This document shows, piece by piece, positions 1-7,284 of a DNA stretch of 10,387 nucleotides; positions within the stretch are counted from its first letter, which is position 1; every line of letters begins with the position of its first letter. This DNA comes from CAZPMO01 sp964587515 (GTDB lineage: Bacteria > Pseudomonadota > Alphaproteobacteria > MPNO01): the NCBI GenBank assembly GCA_964587515.1, contig CAZPMO010000175.1, positions 1-10,387 of the forward strand, written 5' to 3'. The translations under genes were made by a program, and so were the position numbers. The notes under the pieces are model-generated. The model saw only the letters and a list, made by a program, of their open reading frames with translations, searched no databases and had not been told where the DNA came from.

Positions 1-175
1 GTACGCCGTTGCGGCTGGTCAGCAATATGGCCTGCACGCCGTCGAGCCGGGACTCATCCACCGCGACCGGCTCCACCGTCAGCAGCGGCGCGGTCACGGT
101 CTCCAACCCGAGTTCGCCAAGCGCGTCGGCAATGGGCTCGGCGTCGTCGCGGGGGCGGGTGATCAATGCGCGCAT
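1..175 (-). CDS. hemD: Uroporphyrinogen-III synthase, N-terminal part (cut by window edge)
   Basis: HemD cyclises the linear tetrapyrrole hydroxymethylbilane with inversion of ring D to give uroporphyrinogen III, the precursor of haem, sirohaem and cobalamin, in the cytoplasm. Only the first 58 codons are visible. Translation begins MRALITRPRDDAEPIADALG and continues to ILLTSRNGV, which match the conserved N-terminal ITRP and (L)TSxNGV segments of the HemD family. The ATG at 175-173 lies 7 bp after the hemC stop codon (185-183), and GGGAG just before it can serve as a ribosome binding site, so hemD is almost certainly co-transcribed and translationally coupled with hemC. The rest of the gene lies beyond base 1. 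HemD is poorly conserved overall, but the position directly after hemC makes the call secure. Confidence 0.9.
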   Translation of the reverse strand, partial: MRALITRPRDDAEPIADALGELGLETVTAPLLTVEPVAVDESRLDGVQAILLTSRNGV

Positions 176-182
176 GGCTCCC

Positions 183-1108
183 TTATCCCTCGTCGAGGAA
201 ACCGGGCCCGGCGCGGCCACGCAGCTCATCGGCCGCATCGGCGCCGAGCGCGGCGGCGTCCGCCGCATTGCCCGTGCGCGCGGCCTCCAGCACCTCGGAA
301 CCGTCCGACCGGGCGATCAGCGCGCGCAGCGATAGGGCGTCGCCGTCGAGCTCGGCCAGCGCGGCGATCGGCGTCCGGCACGACCCGTCGAGCCCGGCCA
401 GCAATGCGCGTTCGGCGGCGACGCGCACGCCGCTCGCCGGATCGGCGATCTTCGCCAGCAGATCGCGGGTGGCGTCGTCGTCGCGCCGGCATTCGATCCC
501 GATCGCGCCCTGGCAGACGGCGGGCAGCATATCCTCGGGCTCGATCACTTCGGTTACGGCGTCTTCCATGGCGAGCCGCCGCAGCCCGGCCAGCGCCAGC
601 AGCGTTGCATCCGCCTCGCCGTCGCCCAGCTTGCGGAGCCGTGTGTTCACATTGCCCCGAAACGTGATCACGGTGAGATCGGGCCGGCGGTTCAGCAGGA
701 TCGCGCGGCGCCGGAGCGAGGAGGTGCCCACCACCGCGCCCGGCGGCAGCGCCGCCAGCGACGGCGCTGCCGGGGAAATGAAGGCATCGCGCGGATCTTC
801 GCGCGGCAGAATGCAGTCGATCATCAGGCCGGCCGGCAGATCGGTGGGGACATCCTTCATGGAATGAACCGCCATATGGACATCGCCGCGCAACAGCGCG
901 TCCTCGATCTCCTTGGTGAACAGCCCCTTGCCGCCGATCTCGGACNNNNNNNNNNCATTTGATCCCCTTTGGTGCGGAATACCACGATCTCGATCGCGTC
1001 CTCCGCGGCCAGCCCGGCATGCGCGGCGGCCAGCCGGTCGCGCGTCTCATGCGCCTGGGCGAGAGCGAGGGGACTGCCCCGCGTTCCGATCCTGATCTGG
1101 GCGGCCAT
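183..1108 (-). CDS. hemC: Hydroxymethylbilane synthase (porphobilinogen deaminase), interrupted by an assembly gap
   Basis: HemC condenses four porphobilinogen molecules into hydroxymethylbilane on a covalently bound dipyrromethane cofactor. The N-terminal part reads MAAQIRIGTRGSPLALAQ up to RTKGDQM. After the Ns the protein resumes at SEIGGKGLFTKEIE in another frame. The catalytic-aspartate motif HSMKDVP, the GTSSLRR and FRGNVNTR substrate-binding segments, and the cofactor cysteine in DGSCRTPIA (codon 378-380) are all present. By comparison with the family about five residues (xDxxL type) are missing at the gap, which gives a protein of roughly 309 residues; E. coli HemC has 313. I chose the ATG at 1108-1106 because the family N-terminus follows directly; a GTG at 1153 would add 15 untypical residues. 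The frame change is an artefact of a 10-N placeholder, not evidence of a pseudogene. hemD follows 7 bp downstream. Confidence 0.95.
946..955. other. Assembly gap (10 Ns) inside hemC
   Basis: Ten consecutive Ns interrupt hemC. The reading frames on the two sides are out of register if exactly ten bases are counted. A gap of 14 bases would restore the frame and the five residues expected between GDQM and SEIGGKG. The run therefore probably stands for a gap of unknown size. Confidence 0.95.
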
Positions 1109-1174
1109 GGTGGATTGTACCCGGTTGAACTGAGTCGATAGAAGAGGTTCCACTTGCCGTTACCCCTTGCCGCT

Positions 1175-1203
1175 AAATGTGTCATTAATCCGGGCCATGT
1201 CAA
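1175..1203 (-). promoter_or_regulatory. Candidate hemCD promoter
   Basis: On the minus strand a perfect TTGACA box (1203-1198) is followed after 17 bp by ACATTT (1180-1175) in the 111-bp gap between the divergent hemC and tsaD starts. Transcription would begin near 1168, giving a leader of about 60 nt before the hemC ATG. The -10 element is weak, though alphaproteobacterial housekeeping promoters tolerate this. The assignment rests on pattern and position alone. Confidence 0.35.
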
Positions 1204-1219
1204 AGAGAACCGACCGCCC

Positions 1220-2287
1220 ATGATTATCCTCGGCATCGAGACAAGCTGCGATGAAACGGCGGCGGCGCTGGTCGACGACCGGCGCGCCGTTCTTGTCGAT
1301 GTGGTGCTGTCGCAGCTCGACGATCACCGGCCCTATGGCGGGATCGTGCCCGAAATCGCGGCGCGCGCCCATCTCGAAGCGGTTGATCAGGTGGTCGGGC
1401 GCGCGCTTGCCGACGCAGGCCTGGGTTTCGCCGCCGTCGCCGCGACCGGCGGGCCCGGCCTGATCGGGGGCGTGATCGTCGGCGTGATGACGGCCAAGGC
1501 CATCGCGGCGGCGCGCGGCTTGCCTTTCATCGCGGTCAATCACCTCGAGGGCCACGCGCTGACCGCGCGGCTGACCGACCGCGTCGCGTTTCCCTATCTG
1601 GCGCTGCTGGTATCGGGCGGCCATTGCCTGCTGGTGGTGGTCGAGGGCGTCGGGCGATACCGACGGCTCGGCGGCACCATCGACGACGCCATCGGCGAGG
1701 CCTTCGACAAGACGGCCAAGATGCTGGGGCTCGGCTATCCCGGCGGTCCGGCGGTGGAACGCCACGCCGGGTCCGGCGATGGTGCCCGGTTCGACCTGCC
1801 CCGGCCGATGAAGGGCCGGCCAGGCTGCGATTTTTCGTTTTCCGGGTTGAAGACGGCGGTGCGCCACGCCATCGAAGCGCTGCCGCCGGGCGAAATTGCG
1901 GACCGCGACATCGCGGATCTGTGCGCCTCGTTCCAGGCGGCGGTGGGCGACGTGCTGATCGATCGCTGCGGCCACGCGATCGAGGCGTTCCGGCGCGACT
2001 GGCCGTCGGGCGAGACACTGGTGATCGCGGGCGGGGTCGCCGCAAACCGGCATCTGCGCCATGTTCTGGAACCGCTGGCGATCGGCGCCGGGCTGGGTTT
2101 CGTCGCGCCGCCGCAAAATCTGTGCACCGATAACGGCGCGATGATCGCCTGGGCGGGGCTCGAACGGTTCGGGCTGGGTCTCGTCGACGGGCTCGATTTC
2201 GCGCCCCGCCCGCGCTGGCCGCTGGAATCTATGTCGGATCGTTCAGAAGACCCGCAAGCCCGAGAAGCGCCGGGGTCGGGTGGGTGA
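1220..2287 (+). CDS. tsaD: tRNA N6-threonylcarbamoyladenosine transferase TsaD (Kae1/Gcp family)
   Basis: TsaD, with TsaB and TsaE, transfers the threonylcarbamoyl group made by TsaC to A37 of tRNAs that read ANN codons (t6A modification); it is essential in most bacteria. The 355-residue protein starts MIILGIETSCDETAAAL and carries the ASKHA-fold nucleotide site. The metal-binding HxxxH motif is H108 and H112 in HLEGH, followed by SGGH (132-135), the DFSFSGLKTA segment (204-213), GGVAANRHLR (271-280) and D304 in CTDNGAMIA. All expected key residues are visible. The ATG at 1220 puts the conserved ILGIETSCDE at the usual N-terminal position; a longer reading from 1154 adds 22 unconserved residues. 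An AAAGAG sequence about 12 bp upstream is a weak ribosome binding site. The last 15-20 residues, after RPRWPLES, look unconserved and overlap the 3' end of glk. hemC diverges upstream, a common alphaproteobacterial arrangement. Confidence 0.97.
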   Translation: MIILGIETSCDETAAALVDDRRAVLVDVVLSQLDDHRPYGGIVPEIAARAHLEAVDQVVGRALADAGLGFAAVAATGGPGLIGGVIVGVMTAKAIAAARGLPFIAVNHLEGHALTARLTDRVAFPYLALLVSGGHCLLVVVEGVGRYRRLGGTIDDAIGEAFDKTAKMLGLGYPGGPAVERHAGSGDGARFDLPRPMKGRPGCDFSFSGLKTAVRHAIEALPPGEIADRDIADLCASFQAAVGDVLIDRCGHAIEAFRRDWPSGETLVIAGGVAANRHLRHVLEPLAIGAGLGFVAPPQNLCTDNGAMIAWAGLERFGLGLVDGLDFAPRPRWPLESMSDRSEDPQAREAPGSGG

Positions 2288-3197
2288 TCACGAAGGTCGG
2301 GATAGCCCGCATATAGCCGCGAAACCGGCCCTTGCTTTCGAAGCGGTCGCGGAAGACGGTTTCGGCGAAATTTTCGCCCAGCGCCGGCACGATGCCGCCA
2401 GCGATATAAACGCCGCCGCGCGCGCCCAGCGTCAACGCCAGATCGCCGGCCGCCGTTCCCAGCATGGCGCAGAACATGGCGAGCGCCTCGGCGCAGATGG
2501 GATCATCGCCGTCCCGCGCGCGCGCCGTGATCTCGCTGGGGGCCAGCTGCTCCGCTTCATGGCCTTCGAGCGCCGACAAAGCGGCATGGAGATTGACCAG
2601 CCCTTGGCCGGAGACCGCGCGCTCCACCGAAACATGGTCGAAGCGCCGCGCCATCTCGCCGATCACGGCATGCTGCCGCGCATCGGTCGAGGCCAGCGTG
2701 ACATGCCCGCCTTCCGTCGATAGCGGCGTCCAGCGCCCGTCGCCGGTGGGCACCAGACCCGACACGCCAAGCCCGGTGCCGGGCCCGAGCACGGCGATCG
2801 GCGCATCCGGTACGCCCGCGCCGCCGCCGACCTGGCGCACATCGTCCGCGCCGAGGTGGCGCAGCGACAGCGCGACGGCCGTGAAGTCGTTGATCACGCG
2901 CAGCGATTCCAGCCCCAGCCCGGCTTCCAGCGCGGCGACCGAGAATTCCCACTTGCGGTTGGTCATTTCGATACGATCACCGGTGACCGGCGACGCCACC
3001 GCGATCACCATGCGACGCGGGCGGTCTTGCGGCGCGGCGCCATCGAGATAGGCGTCGACCGCGGACTTCAGATCGGGGTAATCGGCGCAGGACAGCGAGG
3101 CGAAATCCGTCGGCGCGCCGTCAGCGGTCAGTCGCGCGAACCGCGCGTTGGTGCCGCCGATATCGGCGACAAGAGACGGGATGGACGATCGCGCCAT
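2229..3197 (-). CDS. glk: Glucokinase (Glk family, ATP-dependent)
   Basis: Glk phosphorylates cytoplasmic glucose to glucose-6-phosphate. The 322-residue protein matches the length of bacterial Glk (E. coli 321). Visible motifs are the phosphate-1 loop DIGGTNARFA (12-21), the catalytic aspartate D104 in VINDFTAVA, the nucleotide-binding GPGTGLGV (138-145), STEGGHV with E162 and H165, E192 in VERAVSG, and YIAGGIVP (264-271). These correspond to the glucose-contacting Asn, Asp, Glu and His residues known from E. coli Glk. The ATG at 3197-3195 lies 4 bp after the otsA stop and has AGGA about 9 bp upstream, within the end of otsA, so glk is the last gene of the trehalose operon. Its likely role there is to recapture glucose released by the GH15 enzyme and supply G6P to OtsA (inference). 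Its 3' end overlaps tsaD by 59 bp in the convergent orientation. Confidence 0.95.
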   Translation of the reverse strand: MARSSIPSLVADIGGTNARFARLTADGAPTDFASLSCADYPDLKSAVDAYLDGAAPQDRPRRMVIAVASPVTGDRIEMTNRKWEFSVAALEAGLGLESLRVINDFTAVALSLRHLGADDVRQVGGGAGVPDAPIAVLGPGTGLGVSGLVPTGDGRWTPLSTEGGHVTLASTDARQHAVIGEMARRFDHVSVERAVSGQGLVNLHAALSALEGHEAEQLAPSEITARARDGDDPICAEALAMFCAMLGTAAGDLALTLGARGGVYIAGGIVPALGENFAETVFRDRFESKGRFRGYMRAIPTFVITHPTPALLGLAGLLNDPT

Positions 3198-3201
3198 CGG
3201 C

Positions 3202-4584
3202 TTAGTCCTGTCGCGGCCCTTCCTGCAGGGCCGTCATGAACTCCTTGCGCCAATCGTGGATGTCATGGCGACGCAATCGGCCGATCATGCCGCGATAGCG
3301 TTGGCGCCGTTCGTCGAGCGGCATTTCGAGCCCGCGCTGCAGCGCGCCGGCGACCTCGTCGACGTCGTACGGGTTGACGATCAGCGCGCCGTCAAGTTCG
3401 TGCGCGGCGCCGGCAAAGCGCGACAACACCAGCACCCCGGGGTCGTCCGGGTCCTGGGCCGCGACATATTCCTTGGCGACCAGGTTCATGCCGTCGCGCA
3501 GCGGCGTCACCATGCCGATCCGGCTGGCGCGGAAGAAGCGGGTGAGCTCGCCGCGTTCGAAGCTCTTGTTGAGATAACGGATCGGCACCCAGTCGAAGTC
3601 GGCGAACCGGCCATTGATGTTGCCGGCGGTGGTCTCCAGATCGGTCCGGATTTCGCTGTAGCCGCCGACATCCGAGCGCGACGGCGGCGCGATCTGCATC
3701 ATTGTCACGTGGCTGCGGATCTTGGGATTGGTCTCGAGCAATCGCTCGAAGGCGCGGAAACGTTCGACCAACCCCTTGCTGTAGTCCAGCCGGTCGACGC
3801 CGATGATCATTTGGCGGTCATGCAGCACGACGTCGAGCCGTTCGCGCTCCGGCGAATCGTCGGCCTGCTCTGCCAGCGCGATCAGCTCCTCGGTGTCGAT
3901 GCCGATCGGGAACGCATCGGCGCGCAGCGTGCGCCCGAACGCGCGCACCAGCCCGTTCGACAGCACCTCGCCATCGGCTTCGAGGACGATGTAATCGTGA
4001 AACGCGGAAAGATCGTTCAGGGTCTGGAAGCCGACCAGATCGTACGCGCACAACGCCTTCATGATCTGTTCGTGACGCGGCAGCGCGACCAGAATCTCCA
4101 GCGGCGGCAGCGGCGTATGCAGGAAGAAGCCGATCGGGTGTTTGGAGCCGATGCGGCGCAACTCCTCGCCCAGCGGGATCAGGTGATAATCGTGAACCCA
4201 GATCACGTCGTCGATGCGAAGAAGCGGGAACAATATCTTGGCGAAGCGTGAGTTGACCCTGAGATAGCCGGTGAAGTCGCGGCGTTTGAATTTCGCGAGA
4301 TCGAGCCGATAGTGAAACAGCGGCCACAGCGCCGAGTTGGCGAAACCGTTGTAATATTCGGTGTAATCGCGCCGGGTCATGCCGACGGTGGCGTATGTCA
4401 GATTGTCGACGGTGGTGAGGTCGGGCTTGGGCGGCGTCGTCTGGACCACTTCGCCGTTCCAGCCGAACCAGATGCCGCTGTCATCCTTGAGCGCCGCGAG
4501 CACCGCGACCGCCAGCCCGCCGGCGGCGGATTTGCCCTCGTCGATGGGCGCGACCCGGTTCGATACGACGACCAGACGGCTCAA
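3202..4584 (-). CDS. otsA: Alpha,alpha-trehalose-phosphate synthase (UDP-forming), TTG start
   Basis: OtsA (GT20) joins UDP-glucose and glucose-6-phosphate to trehalose-6-phosphate. I start it at TTG 4584-4582: this gives M-SRLVVVSNRVAP, which aligns with the first residues of E. coli OtsA, and a strong GGGAGGA ribosome binding site lies 6 bp upstream. No ATG fits; a reading from 4668 adds 28 residues encoded within the preceding gene. The 460-residue product keeps the donor and acceptor residues of the family: R10 in SNR, the AGGL loop (21-24), W87, HDYH (131-134), H156 in FFLHTP, R265 and K270 in DRLDYSKG, and D364 and E372 in PLRDGMNLVAKE. The start codon overlaps the GH15 stop codon (TTGA), so translation is probably coupled to that gene. 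glk follows after 4 bp. Confidence 0.96.
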   Translation of the reverse strand: MSRLVVVSNRVAPIDEGKSAAGGLAVAVLAALKDDSGIWFGWNGEVVQTTPPKPDLTTVDNLTYATVGMTRRDYTEYYNGFANSALWPLFHYRLDLAKFKRRDFTGYLRVNSRFAKILFPLLRIDDVIWVHDYHLIPLGEELRRIGSKHPIGFFLHTPLPPLEILVALPRHEQIMKALCAYDLVGFQTLNDLSAFHDYIVLEADGEVLSNGLVRAFGRTLRADAFPIGIDTEELIALAEQADDSPERERLDVVLHDRQMIIGVDRLDYSKGLVERFRAFERLLETNPKIRSHVTMMQIAPPSRSDVGGYSEIRTDLETTAGNINGRFADFDWVPIRYLNKSFERGELTRFFRASRIGMVTPLRDGMNLVAKEYVAAQDPDDPGVLVLSRFAGAAHELDGALIVNPYDVDEVAGALQRGLEMPLDERRQRYRGMIGRLRRHDIHDWRKEFMTALQEGPRQD

Positions 4585-6419
4585 AAGGCCTCCTCCCAGG
4601 ACTTGCTCAGCCTCATGGCCGAGGAAATCAGCCCGACCATCGAGTAGGTCTGGGGGAAGTTGCCCCAAAGCTCTCCGGTTATGGGGTCCAGATCCTCGGA
4701 CAGCAGTCCCACGTGATTGCGGCGCGACAGCACGTTCTCGAACAGCTTGCGTGCTTCCTCGATGCGCCCCAGCGCGGCCAGCGCGTCGATATACCAGAAG
4801 GTGCAGACCGTAAACGAGGTCTCCGGCACGCCAAAATCGTCATGCGACTTATAGCGGAAAAGGAAGTCGCCATCGCGCAATTTCTTCTCGATCGCGGCCA
4901 CGGTGCCGGCGAAACGCGGATCGTCCGCCGCCAGAAATCCGAGTTCGTGGAGCAGCAGCAGGCTGGAATCGACATCATCGCCATCCCCGAAACTTTCGAC
5001 GAAGGCGTTGAGCTTGGAGTTCCAGGCGCGCTCGCAGATGACGCCGTGGATGCGATCGGCGTGGTCGCGCCAGTAAGTCGTGCGCGCTTCGAGCCCGAGC
5101 CTGAGTGAAATTTTCGCCAGGCGGTCACAGGCCACCCAGCACATCACCGCCGAGAAGGTGTGCACCTTGGCGATGGTGCGAAATTCCCAGAGACCCGCGT
5201 CGGGCTTGTCGAACACCTGCACCGCCTGCTCGCCGATCGATTCCAGCCGTTCGAATATTCGAACGTTGCCCGGCTGGGCCAGGCGCTGGTCGAAGAACAT
5301 CTGGGTGGCCGCCATCACGACGCTGCCATAGACGTCATTCTGGATATGTTCATAGGCCTGATTGCCGACCCGCACCGGGCCCATGCCGCGATACCCGCCC
5401 AGGTTTTTCTCGATGCGCTCGATGAGGCGGGATTCAAGCGTCACGCCGTAGACAGGCTGAAGATGTCCGTTGCTGGCGCTGGCCGCCACATTGGTGATGT
5501 AGCGGAGATAATCCTCCATCGTCCGCGTCGCCCCCAGCCGGTTGAGGGCGTGGACGACGAAATAGGCGTCGCGCAGCCAACAGTAGCGGTAATCCCAGTT
5601 GCGTTCGCTGTTGGGAGCTTCGGGAATCGAGGTGGTCATCGCCGCGACGATGGCGCCGCTTTCCTCGAAGCTGCACAGCTTCAGCGTAATGGCGGCGCGG
5701 ATCACGGCGTCCTGCCATTCGAACGGCACCGTCAGGTAGCGCGCCCATTCACGCCAGTATTCACCGGTGTTTTCGCGGAAATCGCGCCCGGTCTCGGCAA
5801 TCGGCCGGTTCAGCGTCTCGTCGGGACCCAGAACCAGCGTGCACGCCTCTTCCAGTACGAACGGGACTTCCTCGATCACGTAGGATATCGGGACGTCGGT
5901 GGTCAGCCGCAGCGTGCCCGACGGCACCACGTAGCGGACGTGATTGCTGCCATGGGTGGTTTCCGGACGCCGGGCGCCGTAATCGACCGCCGGCCGCAGC
6001 CGCACCTTCACGCGCGGGTTGCCGATCACCGGCCTGATCTGGCGCACGATCATGACCGGTCGGTAGACACGGCCGAGCTGCTTGAAGCGCGGCGCGAAAT
6101 CGGTGATTTCAATCGCCGAACCGTGGCTGTCGTAGAGCGTTGTGACCAGGATCGCCGAATTGTGCAGATAATATTGTTCGGCGCGCGCGAAATCGTCGAT
6201 CACGAAATCGAAAAACCCGAACTCGGCCCCTTCGCCGGCGCCGCCCAGCAATTCGCAGAACACCGGATCCCCGTCGAAACGGGGCAGGCAGGACCACACG
6301 ATGCGGCCCTGTCGATCGACCAGCGCGGAGTAACTGCAATTGCCGATCACCGCGAGATCGAGGTTTGCGGTCGCCGATTGGGTAGCGGCGACGACGGCTT
6401 TCATAGCGCCTTCAGGCAT
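4581..6419 (-). CDS. Glycoside hydrolase family 15 protein, probable trehalase
   Basis: GH15 enzymes are inverting exo-glucosidases that release glucose from alpha-glucosides; members include glucoamylases and bacterial trehalases. The 612-residue protein has the N-terminal beta-sandwich domain typical of the bacterial group (about residues 20-230; LAVIGNCSYSALVDRQG, LPRFDGDPVFC) and then an (alpha/alpha)6 catalytic barrel. Landmarks are NWDYRYCWLRDA (274-285), the probable general acid E412 in GLWEFR, and the probable general base E575 in LLSEDLDPITGELWGNFPQ. No signal peptide is seen, so it should act in the cytoplasm. Its place between otsB and otsA points to trehalose as substrate, but sequence alone does not separate trehalase from glucoamylase or dextranase activity. 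The first ATG overlaps the otsB stop by 8 bp; a second ATG at 6404 has a better ribosome binding site (GAAGG) and would give 607 residues. The stop overlaps the otsA TTG. Confidence 0.9.
   Translation of the reverse strand: MPEGAMKAVVAATQSATANLDLAVIGNCSYSALVDRQGRIVWSCLPRFDGDPVFCELLGGAGEGAEFGFFDFVIDDFARAEQYYLHNSAILVTTLYDSHGSAIEITDFAPRFKQLGRVYRPVMIVRQIRPVIGNPRVKVRLRPAVDYGARRPETTHGSNHVRYVVPSGTLRLTTDVPISYVIEEVPFVLEEACTLVLGPDETLNRPIAETGRDFRENTGEYWREWARYLTVPFEWQDAVIRAAITLKLCSFEESGAIVAAMTTSIPEAPNSERNWDYRYCWLRDAYFVVHALNRLGATRTMEDYLRYITNVAASASNGHLQPVYGVTLESRLIERIEKNLGGYRGMGPVRVGNQAYEHIQNDVYGSVVMAATQMFFDQRLAQPGNVRIFERLESIGEQAVQVFDKPDAGLWEFRTIAKVHTFSAVMCWVACDRLAKISLRLGLEARTTYWRDHADRIHGVICERAWNSKLNAFVESFGDGDDVDSSLLLLHELGFLAADDPRFAGTVAAIEKKLRDGDFLFRYKSHDDFGVPETSFTVCTFWYIDALAALGRIEEARKLFENVLSRRNHVGLLSEDLDPITGELWGNFPQTYSMVGLISSAMRLSKSWEEAF
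4582..4597 (-). promoter_or_regulatory. Ribosome binding site and TTG start of otsA
   Basis: On the minus strand GGGAGGA (4597-4591) is followed by 6 bp and then TTG (4584-4582). This strong Shine-Dalgarno sequence lies inside the last codons of the GH15 gene and decides the otsA start. The TTG overlaps the upstream TGA stop (4583-4581). Confidence 0.8.
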
Positions 6420-7155
6420 GTGACAAATCCCGGAGCCAGTTTCTTAACTCGTCGACGCCGGCGACCCACCAGCGCGCAACCGTCGCGTTCGTCGTGCCCA
6501 CCCGGATCGAATGGCCGTGCAGCTGGTTGACCGCCGCGAAGCCGTCCTCATCCGTGACGTCGTCGCCGATAAAGACCGGGGTGCGGCCCGCGAAAGGCGG
6601 GCCCGCCATATAGGCCTGCACCACATCCCCTTTATGGGGGCCGTGCGGGCGAAATTCCAAGACCATCTTGCCGCGCTGCAGGACGAACCGGTCGCCGAGC
6701 TCGTACGATAGTTCTTCGGCGAAATAGGTCGCCTCGTGTTCGAGGTCGGGCGCACGCCGGAAATGCAATGCGACCGTCAAACCCTTGTCTTCGACCAGCA
6801 ACCGGGGGTGCTCGCGGGCAAAGCCGCGCAGGCGCTCACGCACGTAATCAAGTTCGCGCACCGCGCTGTTGGGGCGGAAGACGTCGCCGTCGGCGGTACG
6901 CCGCTCCAGCCCGTGAAGGCCGGCCGCGATGGGCCGCAACGGTGCGAACAGATTGTCGAGCGCCGCGATCGGCCGGCCGCTGACCAGCGCCAGCGCATGA
7001 CCGAACCGCCGCTCCAACCCAAGCAGGATGTCAGTGATCGCGGGATCCACGACCACGCCGTCCGGCTCGTCGGCGATCTCGATCAACGTTCCGTCGACAT
7101 CGAGAAACATGGCCCAGCCGTCATCCGGCGCGGGAAGCGTGTTGGATAACGTCAT
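6412..7155 (-). CDS. otsB: Trehalose-6-phosphate phosphatase (HAD superfamily)
   Basis: OtsB removes the phosphate from trehalose-6-phosphate to give trehalose, an osmolyte and stress protectant. The 247-residue protein shows the HAD motifs in order: motif I DVDGTL (19-24) with nucleophile D19 and acid/base D21, motif II SGR (59-61), motif III lysine K175 in PHKGD, and motif IV GDDVTDED (197-204) binding Mg2+. GLHGLERR (79-86) and KMVLEFRP (163-170) are typical of the trehalose phosphatase cap region. The ATG at 7155-7153 gives the expected N-terminus; AGGAAA is present upstream but at more than the ideal distance. otsB is the first gene of the otsB-GH15-otsA-glk operon and its stop codon overlaps the GH15 start by 8 bp. 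Confidence 0.96.
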   Translation of the reverse strand: MTLSNTLPAPDDGWAMFLDVDGTLIEIADEPDGVVVDPAITDILLGLERRFGHALALVSGRPIAALDNLFAPLRPIAAGLHGLERRTADGDVFRPNSAVRELDYVRERLRGFAREHPRLLVEDKGLTVALHFRRAPDLEHEATYFAEELSYELGDRFVLQRGKMVLEFRPHGPHKGDVVQAYMAGPPFAGRTPVFIGDDVTDEDGFAAVNQLHGHSIRVGTTNATVARWWVAGVDELRNWLRDLSHA

Positions 7156-7194
7156 TATTGGCGAAAATTTCCTATTTCGCGGATAGTGCTCTAG

Positions 7195-7223
7195 AGATGG
7201 GATTTATGGGGTAGCCTTGTCAA
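7195..7223 (-). promoter_or_regulatory. Candidate promoter of the trehalose operon
   Basis: A perfect TTGACA (7223-7218, minus strand) lies in the 129-bp gap between the transglycosylase stop and the otsB start. With a 17-bp spacer the -10 would be CCATCT (7200-7195), a poor match, and the leader would be about 35 nt. No GGAAC/GTT pair of the general stress sigma factor EcfG was seen in this gap, although trehalose genes are often EcfG targets. Low confidence. Confidence 0.3.
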
Positions 7224-7284
7224 CGTATCGTTAACCGCGACGACGCGCGTTGTTCGCCACGAATGCACCGCGACCGCCGATTAT

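Noticed and set aside
183..1108. hemC as a frameshifted pseudogene
   Set aside because: The frame change falls exactly at the N run, all catalytic and cofactor residues are present, and hemD continues normally downstream.
3148..4251. Plus-strand reading frame of 367 codons antisense to otsA and glk
   Set aside because: It spans two real genes on the other strand and has no ribosome binding site or known motif. It is a shadow frame.
5160..6530. Long plus-strand reading frame of 456 codons antisense to the GH15 gene
   Set aside because: The opposite strand has a full GH15 protein with catalytic motifs. The antisense frame has no recognisable domain and is a product of GC-rich codon use.
7229..7236. 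GTTAACCG upstream of otsB as a CtrA half-site
   Set aside because: Only TTAACC matches the half-site; the last two bases differ and trehalose genes are not typical CtrA targets.
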